Shown: positions 17,615 to 27,421, counted from the stretch's first letter. The stretch: DNA of 64,000 nt from Burkholderia cepacia (GCF_001718835.1 NZ_CP013443.1:2232001-2296000), one strand, 5' to 3'. Notes: generated by a model from the sequence alone, not told the origin. A program made the numbers and translations.

Positions 17615-18642
17615 GCGAGTTCCTTGAAGCGCTGCTATCATCGCCGCGCAAGCGTGTGCCGCTCGACGAGCTGCGCCGGCACTACTTCTCGCTGTACCCA
17701 GATGTCCAGAACAGCCCAGACCGTGGTGTGCTGCTGCTGAGGGCGCTGAAGGAGCTAGAAGCTGACGGTGCCATCTCGCTGCCGGCTACCAGAAGTTGGG
17801 AACAGGCCGGCTCGCCCGCTCTTCCACTTTGGGTCACGTTGAAGAGTTCACCTCGCTCCAAGGCTTCTGTCAACTATGCCGACGTGATCTGGGCGCCGGA
17901 GCTGGGGTTCTGGCCAGAGTTGAGGCCATCGCAGTTGCCATCGCTACGGCCCATCAATGACTTCCTACTCCGACGCCGAGGGGCTTTCTCCCCGGTTCCA
18001 ATCAAGGAACGTTCCTTGGAAATCTTCGGCGACGAGAAGCGGCTCGACAACATGTGTGTCGGAGACTTCCTCTTTGGTGGGCGACTTCCAATTTCCGTCA
18101 TCGGTTGCTTCCGAGTGCCCCAGCCGCTGCCGTATCGCAAGGTTGATGCGCCTGGCAAGTCCGTACTCGTTGTCGAAAACCACAACACGTACTGGAGCTT
18201 CGCCGAATGGAACGAGGCCACGCGACGATACACGGCGGTCATCTATGGCGGAGGTGAAAACTTCAGGCTCACTGGGCGAGCGTTGCGCCAAGCGATACAA
18301 GAAACAGGAGCTTCTTCAGCGGAGTACTTTGGCGACCTGGACCCGAAGGGCCTGTCAATTCCCGTGGACTTCAACCGTTCCGTCGAACCAGGCTATCCGA
18401 CCGTTTCTGCAGCGCTCCCGTTGTACCGCTGGTTGCTTGCGAACGGAGTGCGGCGTGAAAAACCCGAGTGCGCAACCTATGTAGCAGGACTGGCGGCTGC
18501 CTGGCTCGGCGCAGAGCTCGCCGCAAAACTAGAAGCAGTTTGGTCTGCAGGCATGTGGCTGCCTCAGGAAGCGCTGGGCACTGAACAACTCCGTGCTGAT
18601 GCCATTGGCGTCAGGGCCGCCCCCGGCGGCTTGGACGGCTGA
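17611..18642 (+). CDS. JetD-like TOPRIM nuclease of the second Wadjet-type system
   Basis: A 343-residue protein with a winged-helix-like N-terminus (PRKRVPLDELRRHYFSLYPDV, then LLRALKELEADGAISLP) and a C-terminal DUF2220-like TOPRIM domain. Key acidic residues are visible: Glu in SVLVVENHNTYWSF and the Asp pair in AEYFGDLDPKGLSIP, with TAVIYGGGENF between them, as in JetD nucleases. It starts with TTG at 17611 overlapping the preceding stop (TTGA), with AGGAG five bases upstream. It ends 267 bp before guaA and is convergent with it. It is shorter than the first jetD (394 residues). It should be the plasmid-cleaving effector of the second system, by analogy with the family. Confidence 0.85.
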   Translation: MSEFLEALLSSPRKRVPLDELRRHYFSLYPDVQNSPDRGVLLLRALKELEADGAISLPATRSWEQAGSPALPLWVTLKSSPRSKASVNYADVIWAPELGFWPELRPSQLPSLRPINDFLLRRRGAFSPVPIKERSLEIFGDEKRLDNMCVGDFLFGGRLPISVIGCFRVPQPLPYRKVDAPGKSVLVVENHNTYWSFAEWNEATRRYTAVIYGGGENFRLTGRALRQAIQETGASSAEYFGDLDPKGLSIPVDFNRSVEPGYPTVSAALPLYRWLLANGVRREKPECATYVAGLAAAWLGAELAAKLEAVWSAGMWLPQEALGTEQLRADAIGVRAAPGGLDG

Positions 18643-18909
18643 GCGTCAAAGCGCATGGCTTTAACAGGTCAAGGATACCGTCGGCACCGCTGACGGTATC
18701 AAGCAAGCCCATCCACATGTTGCCCGCATATACCGTCAGAAATACCGTCAAATGACGGTTGCTCGGTTTCCGCGCAGGGCGCAGGCGCAGGTTGACAATC
18801 CCTCTAGCGATCAAGGACTTACGGACCTGCGCTCGGCAATTTAGAATCGGGCACGCGTGATTTACCGATCAACACAACCCATTGATTCAAAAGGGAATTC
18901 CAAGAACCT
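18643..18909. repeat. Right-end iteron cluster (ATACCGTC) and stem-loop
   Basis: A gene-free stretch between jetD-II and guaA. ATACCGTC occurs directly at 18675-18682, 18730-18737 and 18742-18749, and inverted at 18692-18699, with a further partial inverted copy at 18753-18759. The first direct and inverted copies form a perfect 9-bp stem (18674-18682 with 18692-18700) around a 9-base loop. It may serve as a weak terminator between the convergent jetD-II and guaA, although no T-run follows. These are the same motifs as at the left end. Confidence 0.8.
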
Positions 18910-20529
<1,620 letters not shown>

Positions 20530-20556
20530 GGCTGCGGACGGGATGAAGAGAATAAG

Positions 20557-20588
20557 AAAAGCAGCGCATCGTTTGCATCGTGCGCTGC
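20557..20588 (-). terminator. Terminator or attenuator upstream of guaA
   Basis: An 8-bp perfect stem GCAGCGCA (20561-20568) with TGCGCTGC (20581-20588), followed on the minus strand by TTTTCTTATTC. This is a rho-independent terminator shape placed between the membrane-protein gene and guaA. Confidence 0.6.
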
Positions 20589-20646
20589 GTCAAAAGCATG
20601 GACAGCGGCGTCGGGCGGAAGGCAGCACGCGCGACGCATGGCCGGT

Positions 20647-21246
20647 TCAATCCTGCATCGGCGGGCGCTCGTCCAGCGCGACGTCGCTTGACGCCTTGCC
20701 GGACGCGGCAGGCGCGCCGGACGGTGCGGCCGCCGCTGCGGTGGACGTGGCCGCCGGGCGGGCAACGACCGGCTCGGCCCGCTGCGGCGACACCACCGCC
20801 GGCTCGGCCGGCCGCTGCGCGGCACGGCCTTCGAGCGCCTGCGCCCGCTCGCGCCGGCGCACGGCCGATGCGAGCCGCACGCCGCCGAGGCCGAGCACGA
20901 TCAGCGCGACGCCGACCGCCGCGGACAGCAGCTGGCCGGCCGCCGCCAGCGCCGGACCGTGCGAGCCGATCGACCAGACGATCGTCAGCGCGCCAGTCAG
21001 CCAGTACACATGGCCGACCGCGCGCGCGACGGGCGCCGTGAGATCCCCGTTGAACGCTGCATGAAACGCGAGCCACGCGAGCCCGAGCAATGCGATGCCG
21101 AACGCCTGGCCGAGCATCGCCGGCTGGACGTTCGCAAGCTGCAGCGCGTTGAAGAGCGACTGCCAGGGCGTCAGCACGAACAGCACGCCGAACGCCAGCA
21201 GCAGCACGGCATCGACGATCAGCACGGCTCGCAGCAGCGGTTTCAT
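20647..21246 (-). CDS. Small integral membrane protein of unknown function
   Basis: A 199-residue protein not recognised as a named family. Four hydrophobic segments are visible in the first 130 residues: VLIVDAVLLLAFGVLFVL, an AMLGQAFGIALLGLAWLAF segment, VYWLTGALTIVWSIGS, and QLLSAAVGVALIVLGLGGV. A low-complexity tail rich in Ala, Pro and Arg, probably cytoplasmic and disordered, follows. It starts six bases after the guaB stop, so it is co-transcribed with guaB. A role in purine metabolism is not supported by anything beyond this position. Confidence 0.8.
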   Translation of the reverse strand: MKPLLRAVLIVDAVLLLAFGVLFVLTPWQSLFNALQLANVQPAMLGQAFGIALLGLAWLAFHAAFNGDLTAPVARAVGHVYWLTGALTIVWSIGSHGPALAAAGQLLSAAVGVALIVLGLGGVRLASAVRRRERAQALEGRAAQRPAEPAVVSPQRAEPVVARPAATSTAAAAAPSGAPAASGKASSDVALDERPPMQD

Positions 21247-21252
21247 CGGCGA

Positions 21253-22713
21253 TCAGTCCACGTGGTAGTTCGGCGCTTCCTTCGTGATCTGCACGTCGTG
21301 CACGTGCGACTCACGCATGCCCGCCGCCGTGATCTGGACGAATTCGGCCTTGTCGTGCAGCTCGTCGATCGTGCGGCAGCCGCAGTAGCCCATGCTGGCG
21401 CGCACACCGCCGACCAGCTGGAACAGGATCGCGTTGACCGAACCCTTGTACGCGACACGGCCTTCGATGCCTTCCGGCACGAGCTTGTCGATGTTCGCCG
21501 AGTTGTCCTGGAAGTAGCGGTCTGCCGCGCCGTCCTTCATCGCACCGACGGAACCCATGCCGCGATACGACTTGTACTGGCGGCCCTGGTACAGGAACAC
21601 GTCGCCCGGCGCCTCTTCGGTGCCCGCGAACATGCTGCCCATCATCACGGCGTTCGCGCCGGCCGCGAGAGCCTTCGACACGTCGCCCGAGAAGCGCACG
21701 CCGCCGTCGGCGATGCACGGCACGCCCGTGCCCTTGAGCGCTTCCGCGACGTTCGCGATCGCGCTGATCTGCGGCACGCCCACACCGGCGACGATCCGCG
21801 TCGTGCAGATCGAACCCGGGCCGATACCGACCTTGACCGCGTCCGCGCCGTATTCGACGAGCGCCTTCGCGGCAGCAGCCGTCGCGATGTTGCCGCCGAT
21901 CACTTCGACGTGCGGGAAGTTCTGCTTGACCCAGCGAACGCGCTCGAGCACGCCCTTGCTGTGGCCGTGCGCGGTATCGACCACGATCACGTCGACGCCG
22001 GCCTGCACCAGCAGCTCGACGCGCTCTTCGTTGTCCGGACCGACCCCGACCGCCGCGCCTGCGCGCAGCTTGCCGTGTTCGTCCTTGCACGCGTCCGGGT
22101 GCTCGGTCTGCTTCGTGATGTCCTTGACGGTCATCAGGCCGCGCAGTTCGAACGCGTCGTTGACGACCAGCACGCGCTCGAGGCGGTGGCTGTGCATCAG
22201 CGCCTTCGCTTCGGCGAGCGGCGTACCTTCCTTGACCGTGACGAGGCGCTCGCGCGGCGTCATGATCGACTTGACCGGCTCATCGAGGCGCGTTTCGAAA
22301 CGCAGGTCGCGGTTCGTGACGATACCGACGAGCTGCGGGCCTTCGACGACCGGGAAGCCCGAGATGCCATGCTGGCGCGACAGCGCGATCACGTCGCGCA
22401 CCTTCATTTGCGGCGGCACCGTGATCGGGTCGCGGACGACGCCCGACTCGAAACGCTTGACCTTCGCGACTTCGCGGGCCTGCTCGCTCGGCGTGAGGTT
22501 CTTGTGGACGATGCCGACGCCACCCTGCTGGGCCATCGCGATCGCGAGGCGACCTTCGGTGACCGTGTCCATCGCAGCGGACACGAGCGGCATGTTCAGG
22601 GAGATGTTGCGGGTCAGCTTGGTCTTGAGGCTGGTGTCGCGCGGGAGAACGTCGGAGAAGGCGGGAACGAGGAGCACGTCATCGAAAGTGAGTGCTTTTT
22701 GGATCAGACGCAT
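21253..22713 (-). CDS. guaB: Inosine-5'-monophosphate dehydrogenase
   Basis: A 486-residue IMPDH that oxidises IMP to XMP with NAD+, the committed step of guanine nucleotide synthesis; GuaA carries out the next step. The barrel begins with ALTFDDVLLVPAFSDVLP. Two CBS domains lie in the insertion at about residues 90-205. The NAD-binding VIGGNIATAAAAKALVEYGADAVKVGIGPG precedes the catalytic loop GSICTTR with Cys303. The C-terminal MGSMFAGTEEAPGD and YRGMGS segments complete the active site. The start at 22713 follows a good promoter (perfect TATAAT at 22740-22745). Confidence 0.98.
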   Translation of the reverse strand: MRLIQKALTFDDVLLVPAFSDVLPRDTSLKTKLTRNISLNMPLVSAAMDTVTEGRLAIAMAQQGGVGIVHKNLTPSEQAREVAKVKRFESGVVRDPITVPPQMKVRDVIALSRQHGISGFPVVEGPQLVGIVTNRDLRFETRLDEPVKSIMTPRERLVTVKEGTPLAEAKALMHSHRLERVLVVNDAFELRGLMTVKDITKQTEHPDACKDEHGKLRAGAAVGVGPDNEERVELLVQAGVDVIVVDTAHGHSKGVLERVRWVKQNFPHVEVIGGNIATAAAAKALVEYGADAVKVGIGPGSICTTRIVAGVGVPQISAIANVAEALKGTGVPCIADGGVRFSGDVSKALAAGANAVMMGSMFAGTEEAPGDVFLYQGRQYKSYRGMGSVGAMKDGAADRYFQDNSANIDKLVPEGIEGRVAYKGSVNAILFQLVGGVRASMGYCGCRTIDELHDKAEFVQITAAGMRESHVHDVQITKEAPNYHVD

Positions 22714-22739
22714 GGCAAATCCTATGGGCGCAAAAGCGA

Positions 22740-22770
22740 ATTATACGCGAAGCGCCGTGAATTTTCACAA
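22740..22770 (-). promoter_or_regulatory. guaB promoter
   Basis: On the minus strand a perfect -10 TATAAT (22740-22745) lies about 27 bases before the guaB start. The -35 is weaker: GTGAAA with a 17-base spacer (22763-22768), or TTGTGA with 19 bases (22765-22770). The predicted leader is about 20 bases. Confidence 0.65.
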
Positions 22771-22973
22771 CACGAACAACGGCTTAGCCGGTTTCGGCCG
22801 TTCGGGGGCCGAATCGTTCGGTTCCCCGTTCGGTTCGTTTTCGATCCGGTTTCGTTTTGGACGCCGGCGTGTCCGTTCGCGCGCCCTCACGCCAGCCCGG
22901 CCACGCGGGGGGTGTGGTGCTAGATTAGTGCCGGGCCACGAACGGCGGGAGTGACAAGTGTGTCGGGATTCGG

Positions 22974-24194
22974 ATGGATTCGCTGATCACGGCGGCCGCG
23001 CGCGCGCTCGCGGCCGGTGACGCGCTCGGCGCGCTGAACCGCGTCGCGCTGCGCGACGATGCGCCGGCGCTCGCGTTGCGCGGAATCGCGATGGCGCAGC
23101 TCGGCGATTTCGAACGCGCGAAGGCGCTCGTGCGCAGTGCGGCGCGCGCGTTCGGCCCGAAGGAGACCGTGGCCCGCGCGCGCTGCGTCGTCGCGGAAGC
23201 GGAGATCGCGCTCGCATCGCGCGAGCTCGGCTGGCCGGCCCGTGCGCTCGACGCCGCGCGCACTACGCTCGAAGCGCACGGCGATCACGTCAATGCGGCG
23301 CACGCACGCCACCTCGAAGTGCGCCGGCTGCTGCTGATCGGGCGCCTCGACGACGCCGAGCGCGCGCTCGCCGGCCTCGATCCGGCGCCGCTGCCGGCGG
23401 CGTCGCGCGCCGTGCACGAGCTCGTCGCCGCGGGCATCGCGATGCGGCGCGTGCGGCCCGGCGCCGCGCGCGCGGCGCTCGCCCGCGCACGCCAGGCCGC
23501 GCAAGACGCCGGCATCGCCGCACTGACGGCCGAGATCGACTGCGCGCGCGGCATCCTCGACGCGCCGGCCGCCCGCCGGATCGCGCCCGGCGGTGCGCGG
23601 CTCCTGCTGCTCGACGAAGTGGAAGCGCTGCTGGCGTCGGACGCCGTCGTCGTCGATGCGTGCCGCCACACGGTGCGCGACGCGCGCACGACCGTGTCGC
23701 TCGCGCGGCGGCCCGTGCTGTTCGTGCTCGCCCGCGCGCTCGGCGAGGCATGGCCGGCCGACGTGCCGAGAGACGCGCTCATCGCCCACGCGTTTCGCGC
23801 ACGGCACGCGGACGAATCGCATCGCGCGCGCCTGCGCGTCGAGATCGGCCGGCTGCGCGCGATGCTCCAACCGCTCGCGGACGTGACCGCGACCGCGCGC
23901 GGCTTTGCGCTCGAACCGCTCGGCGTGCGCGAGACCGTCGTCCTGGCGCGCCCGGTCGACGAAAAGCATGCGGCCGTGCTCGCGCTCCTCGCCGATGGCG
24001 AAGCCTGGTCGAGCTCCGCGCTGGCGCTGGCCCTCGGCGCAAGCCAGCGCACCGTGCAGCGCGCGCTCGACGCGCTCGCGCAGGCAGGCAAGGTGCAGAC
24101 GTTCGGCCGCGGGCGCGCGCGCCGCTGGATGACGCCGCCGCTGCCCGGTTTCGCGACGACCTTGTTACTCCCCGCCCCGCTGCCGGGAGATTAG
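22974..24194 (+). CDS. TPR-like protein with C-terminal winged helix, putative regulator
   Basis: A 406-residue protein, very rich in Ala and Arg. Residues 1-200 are repetitive helices of TPR/SEL type (LALRGIAMAQLGDFERAKALVRSAARAFG and RLLLIGRLDDAERALAGLDP). A middle section resembles an OmpR/SARP-like winged helix (DALIAHAFRARHADESHRARLRVEIGRLRAMLQPLADV). The C-terminus is a clear wHTH (VLALLADGEAWSSSALALALGASQRTVQRALDALAQAGKVQTFGRGRARRWM). It is divergent from guaB and one base before the beta-propeller gene, so the two form an operon. No named family was recognised; transcriptional regulator is the best description. Confidence 0.75.
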   Translation: MDSLITAAARALAAGDALGALNRVALRDDAPALALRGIAMAQLGDFERAKALVRSAARAFGPKETVARARCVVAEAEIALASRELGWPARALDAARTTLEAHGDHVNAAHARHLEVRRLLLIGRLDDAERALAGLDPAPLPAASRAVHELVAAGIAMRRVRPGAARAALARARQAAQDAGIAALTAEIDCARGILDAPAARRIAPGGARLLLLDEVEALLASDAVVVDACRHTVRDARTTVSLARRPVLFVLARALGEAWPADVPRDALIAHAFRARHADESHRARLRVEIGRLRAMLQPLADVTATARGFALEPLGVRETVVLARPVDEKHAAVLALLADGEAWSSSALALALGASQRTVQRALDALAQAGKVQTFGRGRARRWMTPPLPGFATTLLLPAPLPGD

Positions 24195-24195
24195 G

Positions 24196-24903
24196 ATGAC
24201 GTTACCGAACGCACTGAACGACGAGGACGGCGACATGAAACGATCCGCGGCAGACATCATCCGGGAATACGGCCCGTTTCCCGGCGTCGACGGCGTACAC
24301 GGCGTCACGTTCGACGGGAAGCACGTGTGGTACGCGTCCGGCGACAAGCTGAATGCGCTCGACCCGGACAGCGGCGAGACGCTGCGCACGCTCGACGTCG
24401 CCGCGCACGCGGGCACGGCGTTCGACGGCCGCCACCTGTACCAGATCGTCGAGGACCGCATCGAGAGGATCGACCCCGAATCGGGCCGCGTGCTCGCGAC
24501 GATTCCCGCTCCCGGCGGCGGCGGCGATTCGGGGCTGGCATGGGCCGAAGGCACGCTGTGGGTCGGCCAGTACCGCGAACGCAAGATTCATCAGGTGGAT
24601 CCGCAATCGGGCGCCGTGCTGCGCACGATCGAATCGAACCGCTTCGTCACCGGCGTGACGTGGGTTGACGGCGAGCTGTGGCACGGCACCTGGGAAGGCG
24701 ACGCAAGCGAGCTGCGGCGAGTCGATCCGCAATCGGGTCAAGTGCTCGAACGGCTCGACATGCCGGCCGGCGTCGGTGTGTCGGGGCTCGAATCCGACGG
24801 CCGCGACCGCTTCTACTGCGGCGGCGGCAACAGCGGGAAGATTCGGGCCGTGCGTCGCCCCGCACGCGGCGCGACGGCATCGGCCGAATCGACGGATCAA
24901 TAG
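24196..24903 (+). CDS. Beta-propeller protein, glutamine cyclotransferase-like
   Basis: A 235-residue protein made of repeated blades with the pattern DPxSGxVLxT (LDPDSGETLRTLDV, IDPESGRVLATIP, VDPQSGAVLRTIES, VDPQSGQVLERLDM) alternating with GVTFDGKHVWYAS-type strands (GLAWAEGTLWVGQ, GVTWVDGELWHGT). This is a YVTN/glutaminyl cyclotransferase-like propeller. No signal peptide is visible, so it is probably cytoplasmic. It follows the regulator gene by one base and has GGGAG six bases before its ATG; an internal ATG at 24235 is an alternative start. It may bind a small ligand for the neighbouring regulator, but that is inference. Confidence 0.75.
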   Translation: MTLPNALNDEDGDMKRSAADIIREYGPFPGVDGVHGVTFDGKHVWYASGDKLNALDPDSGETLRTLDVAAHAGTAFDGRHLYQIVEDRIERIDPESGRVLATIPAPGGGGDSGLAWAEGTLWVGQYRERKIHQVDPQSGAVLRTIESNRFVTGVTWVDGELWHGTWEGDASELRRVDPQSGQVLERLDMPAGVGVSGLESDGRDRFYCGGGNSGKIRAVRRPARGATASAESTDQ

Positions 24904-25042
24904 GCCAAGTCTCCCCTGCCGACGACACGCGCGGCGTTCGCCAACGCCGCGCCGCTTCCCGCCGAGTGCAGGAATGAACAAGACGCCTTTCCCCCGACAC
25001 CGCTAAGATGCGCGCTCGTCAGTCATGTGTTCGGAGCGGTCG

Positions 25043-26011
25043 ATGCAGCGCGGTGTGGTCTACGGTGTTCTGGCAGGCGCCCTGTGGGGCATGGTGTTTC
25101 TCGTCCCGCGGCTGCTGACCGACTTCTCGCCGCTGCTGCTGAGCGCCGGCCGCTATGCGATGTACGGCCTCGTGTCGCTCGCGGCCGCGCTGCCGGCCGC
25201 CCGCTCGCTGCTCGCGCGGCTGACCCACGAGGATTTCGTCGCGCTCGCGAAGCTCGCGCTGGTCGGCAACGTCGCGTACTACATGTTGCTGTCCGGCGCG
25301 GTGCACCTGATCGGCATCGCGCCCAGCTCCCTGATCGTCGGGGTGCTGCCCGTCACGGTGACACTCGCGGGCCTCGGCGACCACGGCGCGGTACCGCTGC
25401 GCCGGCTCGCCGCCCCGCTGGCGCTGGTGATCGCGGGCATCGTCTGCATCAACGTCGACCTGTTCACGTCCGAGGCCGCGCATGCGACGACGCTCGGCCA
25501 GAAACTCGCCGGCATCGCCTGCGCGGCGGGCGCGCTCGCGAGCTGGACCTGGTACGCGGTCGCGAACGCACGTTATCTGCAGCGCCATCATCGTTTCGGC
25601 GGCAACGAGTGGTCGGTGCTGTGGGGTGTCGTGACGGGCCTGATCGGCGCGCTGTGCTGGCTCGGCGTCCTCGCGGCGCCGGCCGGCACGCTGCAGGCAG
25701 CGGTGCCCGCGTCGCGCTGGCAGTTGTTCTGGCTGCTGAACCTCGTGCTCGCGATCGGCGCGTCGTGGCTCGGCAACGGGCTGTGGAATGCCGCGTCGAA
25801 GCGGCTGCCCCTCACGCTGTCGGGCCAGCTGATCGTGTTCGAAACCGTGTTCGCGATGCTGTATGCGTTCGCATACGACCGGCGGATGCCGCATGCGCTC
25901 GAAATCGCCGCGCTGGTGCTGCTGCTCGCCGGCGTCTACGGATCGGTGCGGCGGCATGGCGACACGCACACGAAGGACGATCCGATGAATGCGAACCTCA
26001 CCGCGCACTGA
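25043..26011 (+). CDS. EamA/DMT-family transporter
   Basis: A 322-residue integral membrane protein of the drug/metabolite transporter superfamily. About ten transmembrane segments in two halves are visible, beginning GVLAGALWGMVFLVPRLL and including LVGNVAYYMLLSGAVHLIG and LGNGLWNAASKRLPLTLSGQLIVFETVFAMLYAF. The ATG at 25043 is preferred over the one at 25025, because GGAG lies six bases upstream and the protein then starts directly before the first membrane helix. The substrate cannot be told from sequence. It stands alone, convergent with rnfH. Confidence 0.88.
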   Translation: MQRGVVYGVLAGALWGMVFLVPRLLTDFSPLLLSAGRYAMYGLVSLAAALPAARSLLARLTHEDFVALAKLALVGNVAYYMLLSGAVHLIGIAPSSLIVGVLPVTVTLAGLGDHGAVPLRRLAAPLALVIAGIVCINVDLFTSEAAHATTLGQKLAGIACAAGALASWTWYAVANARYLQRHHRFGGNEWSVLWGVVTGLIGALCWLGVLAAPAGTLQAAVPASRWQLFWLLNLVLAIGASWLGNGLWNAASKRLPLTLSGQLIVFETVFAMLYAFAYDRRMPHALEIAALVLLLAGVYGSVRRHGDTHTKDDPMNANLTAH

Positions 26012-26065
26012 GCGCGGCGGGGTTTGATCGGACGAATCGGATAAATCAGCGTCGGATCGCGCGAA

Positions 26066-26389
26066 TCAGCGCGAATCCTTGTGCATCCACTTGCGGCCCT
26101 CGATGGAGCCGTCGCGGCGCGACTTGTCGACGCGCCGCTGGCGCGCGAGCTTCGGATCGACGATCAACGGGCGGTAGATCTCGACGCGGTCGTGGTCGGC
26201 GAGCGGTGCGTCGAGCGGCGCAAGCTTGCCGAACACGCCGGTCTTCGCGTTCGCGAGATCGATTTCCGGGTGCAGCGCGAGCACGCCGCTCGCATCGATC
26301 GCCGAACGAACGGTCGCCCCTTCGGGCAGCGACAGCGGAATCAGCGTCTGGCGATCCGGCAGCGCGTAGCAGACTTCGATCGACAGCAT
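26066..26389 (-). CDS. rnfH: RnfH-family ubiquitin-like-fold protein
   Basis: A 107-residue RnfH (UPF0125) protein. The typical beginning LSIEVCYALPDRQTLIPLSLPEGATVRSAI and end HDRVEIYRPLIVDPKLARQRRVDKSRR are present. The fold is beta-grasp; the biochemical function is not established. It lies four bases after ratA and next to smpB, an arrangement common in proteobacteria. Confidence 0.92.
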   Translation of the reverse strand: MLSIEVCYALPDRQTLIPLSLPEGATVRSAIDASGVLALHPEIDLANAKTGVFGKLAPLDAPLADHDRVEIYRPLIVDPKLARQRRVDKSRRDGSIEGRKWMHKDSR

Positions 26390-26393
26390 CGCG

Positions 26394-26831
26394 TCACCCC
26401 TTTCCGTAGCGCTGGTCGGCGCGCTTCACGAACGAATCGACGAACGTGTTCGCGATGTGGCTGAACACCGGCCCGATGATCTTCTCGAGCAGGATGTTCG
26501 AGAACTCGTAGTGCAGCGCGAATTCGATCTTGCATGCATCGGCACGCAGCGCCGTGAAGCGCCACGAGCCCGTGAACTTCTTGAACGGGCCGTCCGTGAA
26601 CTCCATGTCGATCCGCGTCGGGCGCTGCTGCGTATTGCGCGTCGCGAAGTGCTGCTTGATGCCCTTGAAGTTGATGTCGATGCGCGCTTCCATCCCGCTC
26701 TCGTCCTGACGGCGAACCTCGACACCGCCGCACCAGGGCAGGAAATTGGGGTAATCGGCCACGTCGGTGACGAGGTCGAACATCTGTTCCGCCGAATGAC
26801 GGATCAATACGGTTTTCTGGACATCTGCCAT
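26394..26831 (-). CDS. ratA: RatA-family START-like protein (ubiquinone-binding Coq10 type)
   Basis: A 145-residue START/SRPBCC-fold protein. Family marks are VLIRHSAEQMFDLVTDVADYPNFLPWCGG at residues 8-36 and LLEKIIGPVFSHIANTFVDSFVKRA at the C-terminus. Homologues include yeast Coq10, which helps ubiquinone function, and E. coli RatA, reported to interfere with 70S ribosome assembly; which role applies here is open. It is divergent from smpB and upstream of rnfH in one operon. Confidence 0.92.
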   Translation of the reverse strand: MADVQKTVLIRHSAEQMFDLVTDVADYPNFLPWCGGVEVRRQDESGMEARIDINFKGIKQHFATRNTQQRPTRIDMEFTDGPFKKFTGSWRFTALRADACKIEFALHYEFSNILLEKIIGPVFSHIANTFVDSFVKRADQRYGKG

Positions 26832-26929
26832 AAATCGCGCGGCATCGCTAAAGGTGAGAACGCAAGCCGGGCGATTCCCGCCCCGCTTTGCTAAAATCGT
26901 GATTTTAAACGAGTTGGCCCGATCCTTTC

Positions 26930-27376
26930 ATGAGCATCATCGACAACAGGAAAGCGCACTTCGATTATCACATCGAGGAACGCTACGAGGCGGGGCTCGT
27001 GCTCGAGGGCTGGGAAGTCAAGGCGCTGCGCGCCGGGCGCGGCCAGATCAAGGAAGGCTACGTCGTGGTGAAGAACGCCGAGATCTTCCTGATCGGTACC
27101 CATATCAGCCCGCTGCCCGAAGCCTCGACGCACATCAAGCCCGACCCGGTTCGCACGCGCAAGCTGCTGCTGCACCGCGAGGAAATCAAGAAGCTGATCG
27201 GCAAGGTCGAGCAGCGCGGCTACACGCTCGTGCCGCTGAACTTCCACTACAAGGGCGGTCGCGTGAAGTGCGACATCGCGCTCGCGAAGGGCAAGAAGCT
27301 GCACGACAAGCGCGAAACCGAGAAGAAGCGCGACTGGGAACGCGAAAAGGCACGCATCATGCGCGCCGGCACCTGA
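26930..27376 (+). CDS. smpB: SsrA-binding protein SmpB
   Basis: A 148-residue SmpB, the tmRNA partner that delivers SsrA to stalled ribosomes in trans-translation. Conserved features are [60 protein letters not shown], and the basic tail [24 protein letters not shown] that enters the mRNA channel. A clear terminator follows. The tmRNA gene is not in this window. Confidence 0.98.
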
Positions 27377-27396
27377 CGCGCCGTTACCTCGCATGA

Positions 27397-27421
27397 AAAG
27401 GCCCGCTCGAAGCGGGCCTTT
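27397..27421 (+). terminator. Intrinsic terminator after smpB
   Basis: An 11-bp perfect stem, AAAGGCCCGCT with AGCGGGCCTTT, and a 3-base CGA loop, 20 bases after the smpB stop. It is symmetrical and can also serve the convergent slipin gene. Confidence 0.85.

Noticed and set aside
13211..18642. Reading the second jet operon as Wadjet type III (DUF2397/DUF2398/TIGR02680/DUF2399)
   Set aside because: The JetA, JetB and JetD sequences show none of the patterns I associate with those families; JetD is DUF2220-like. Type II or a relative fits better, but this needs an HMM search.
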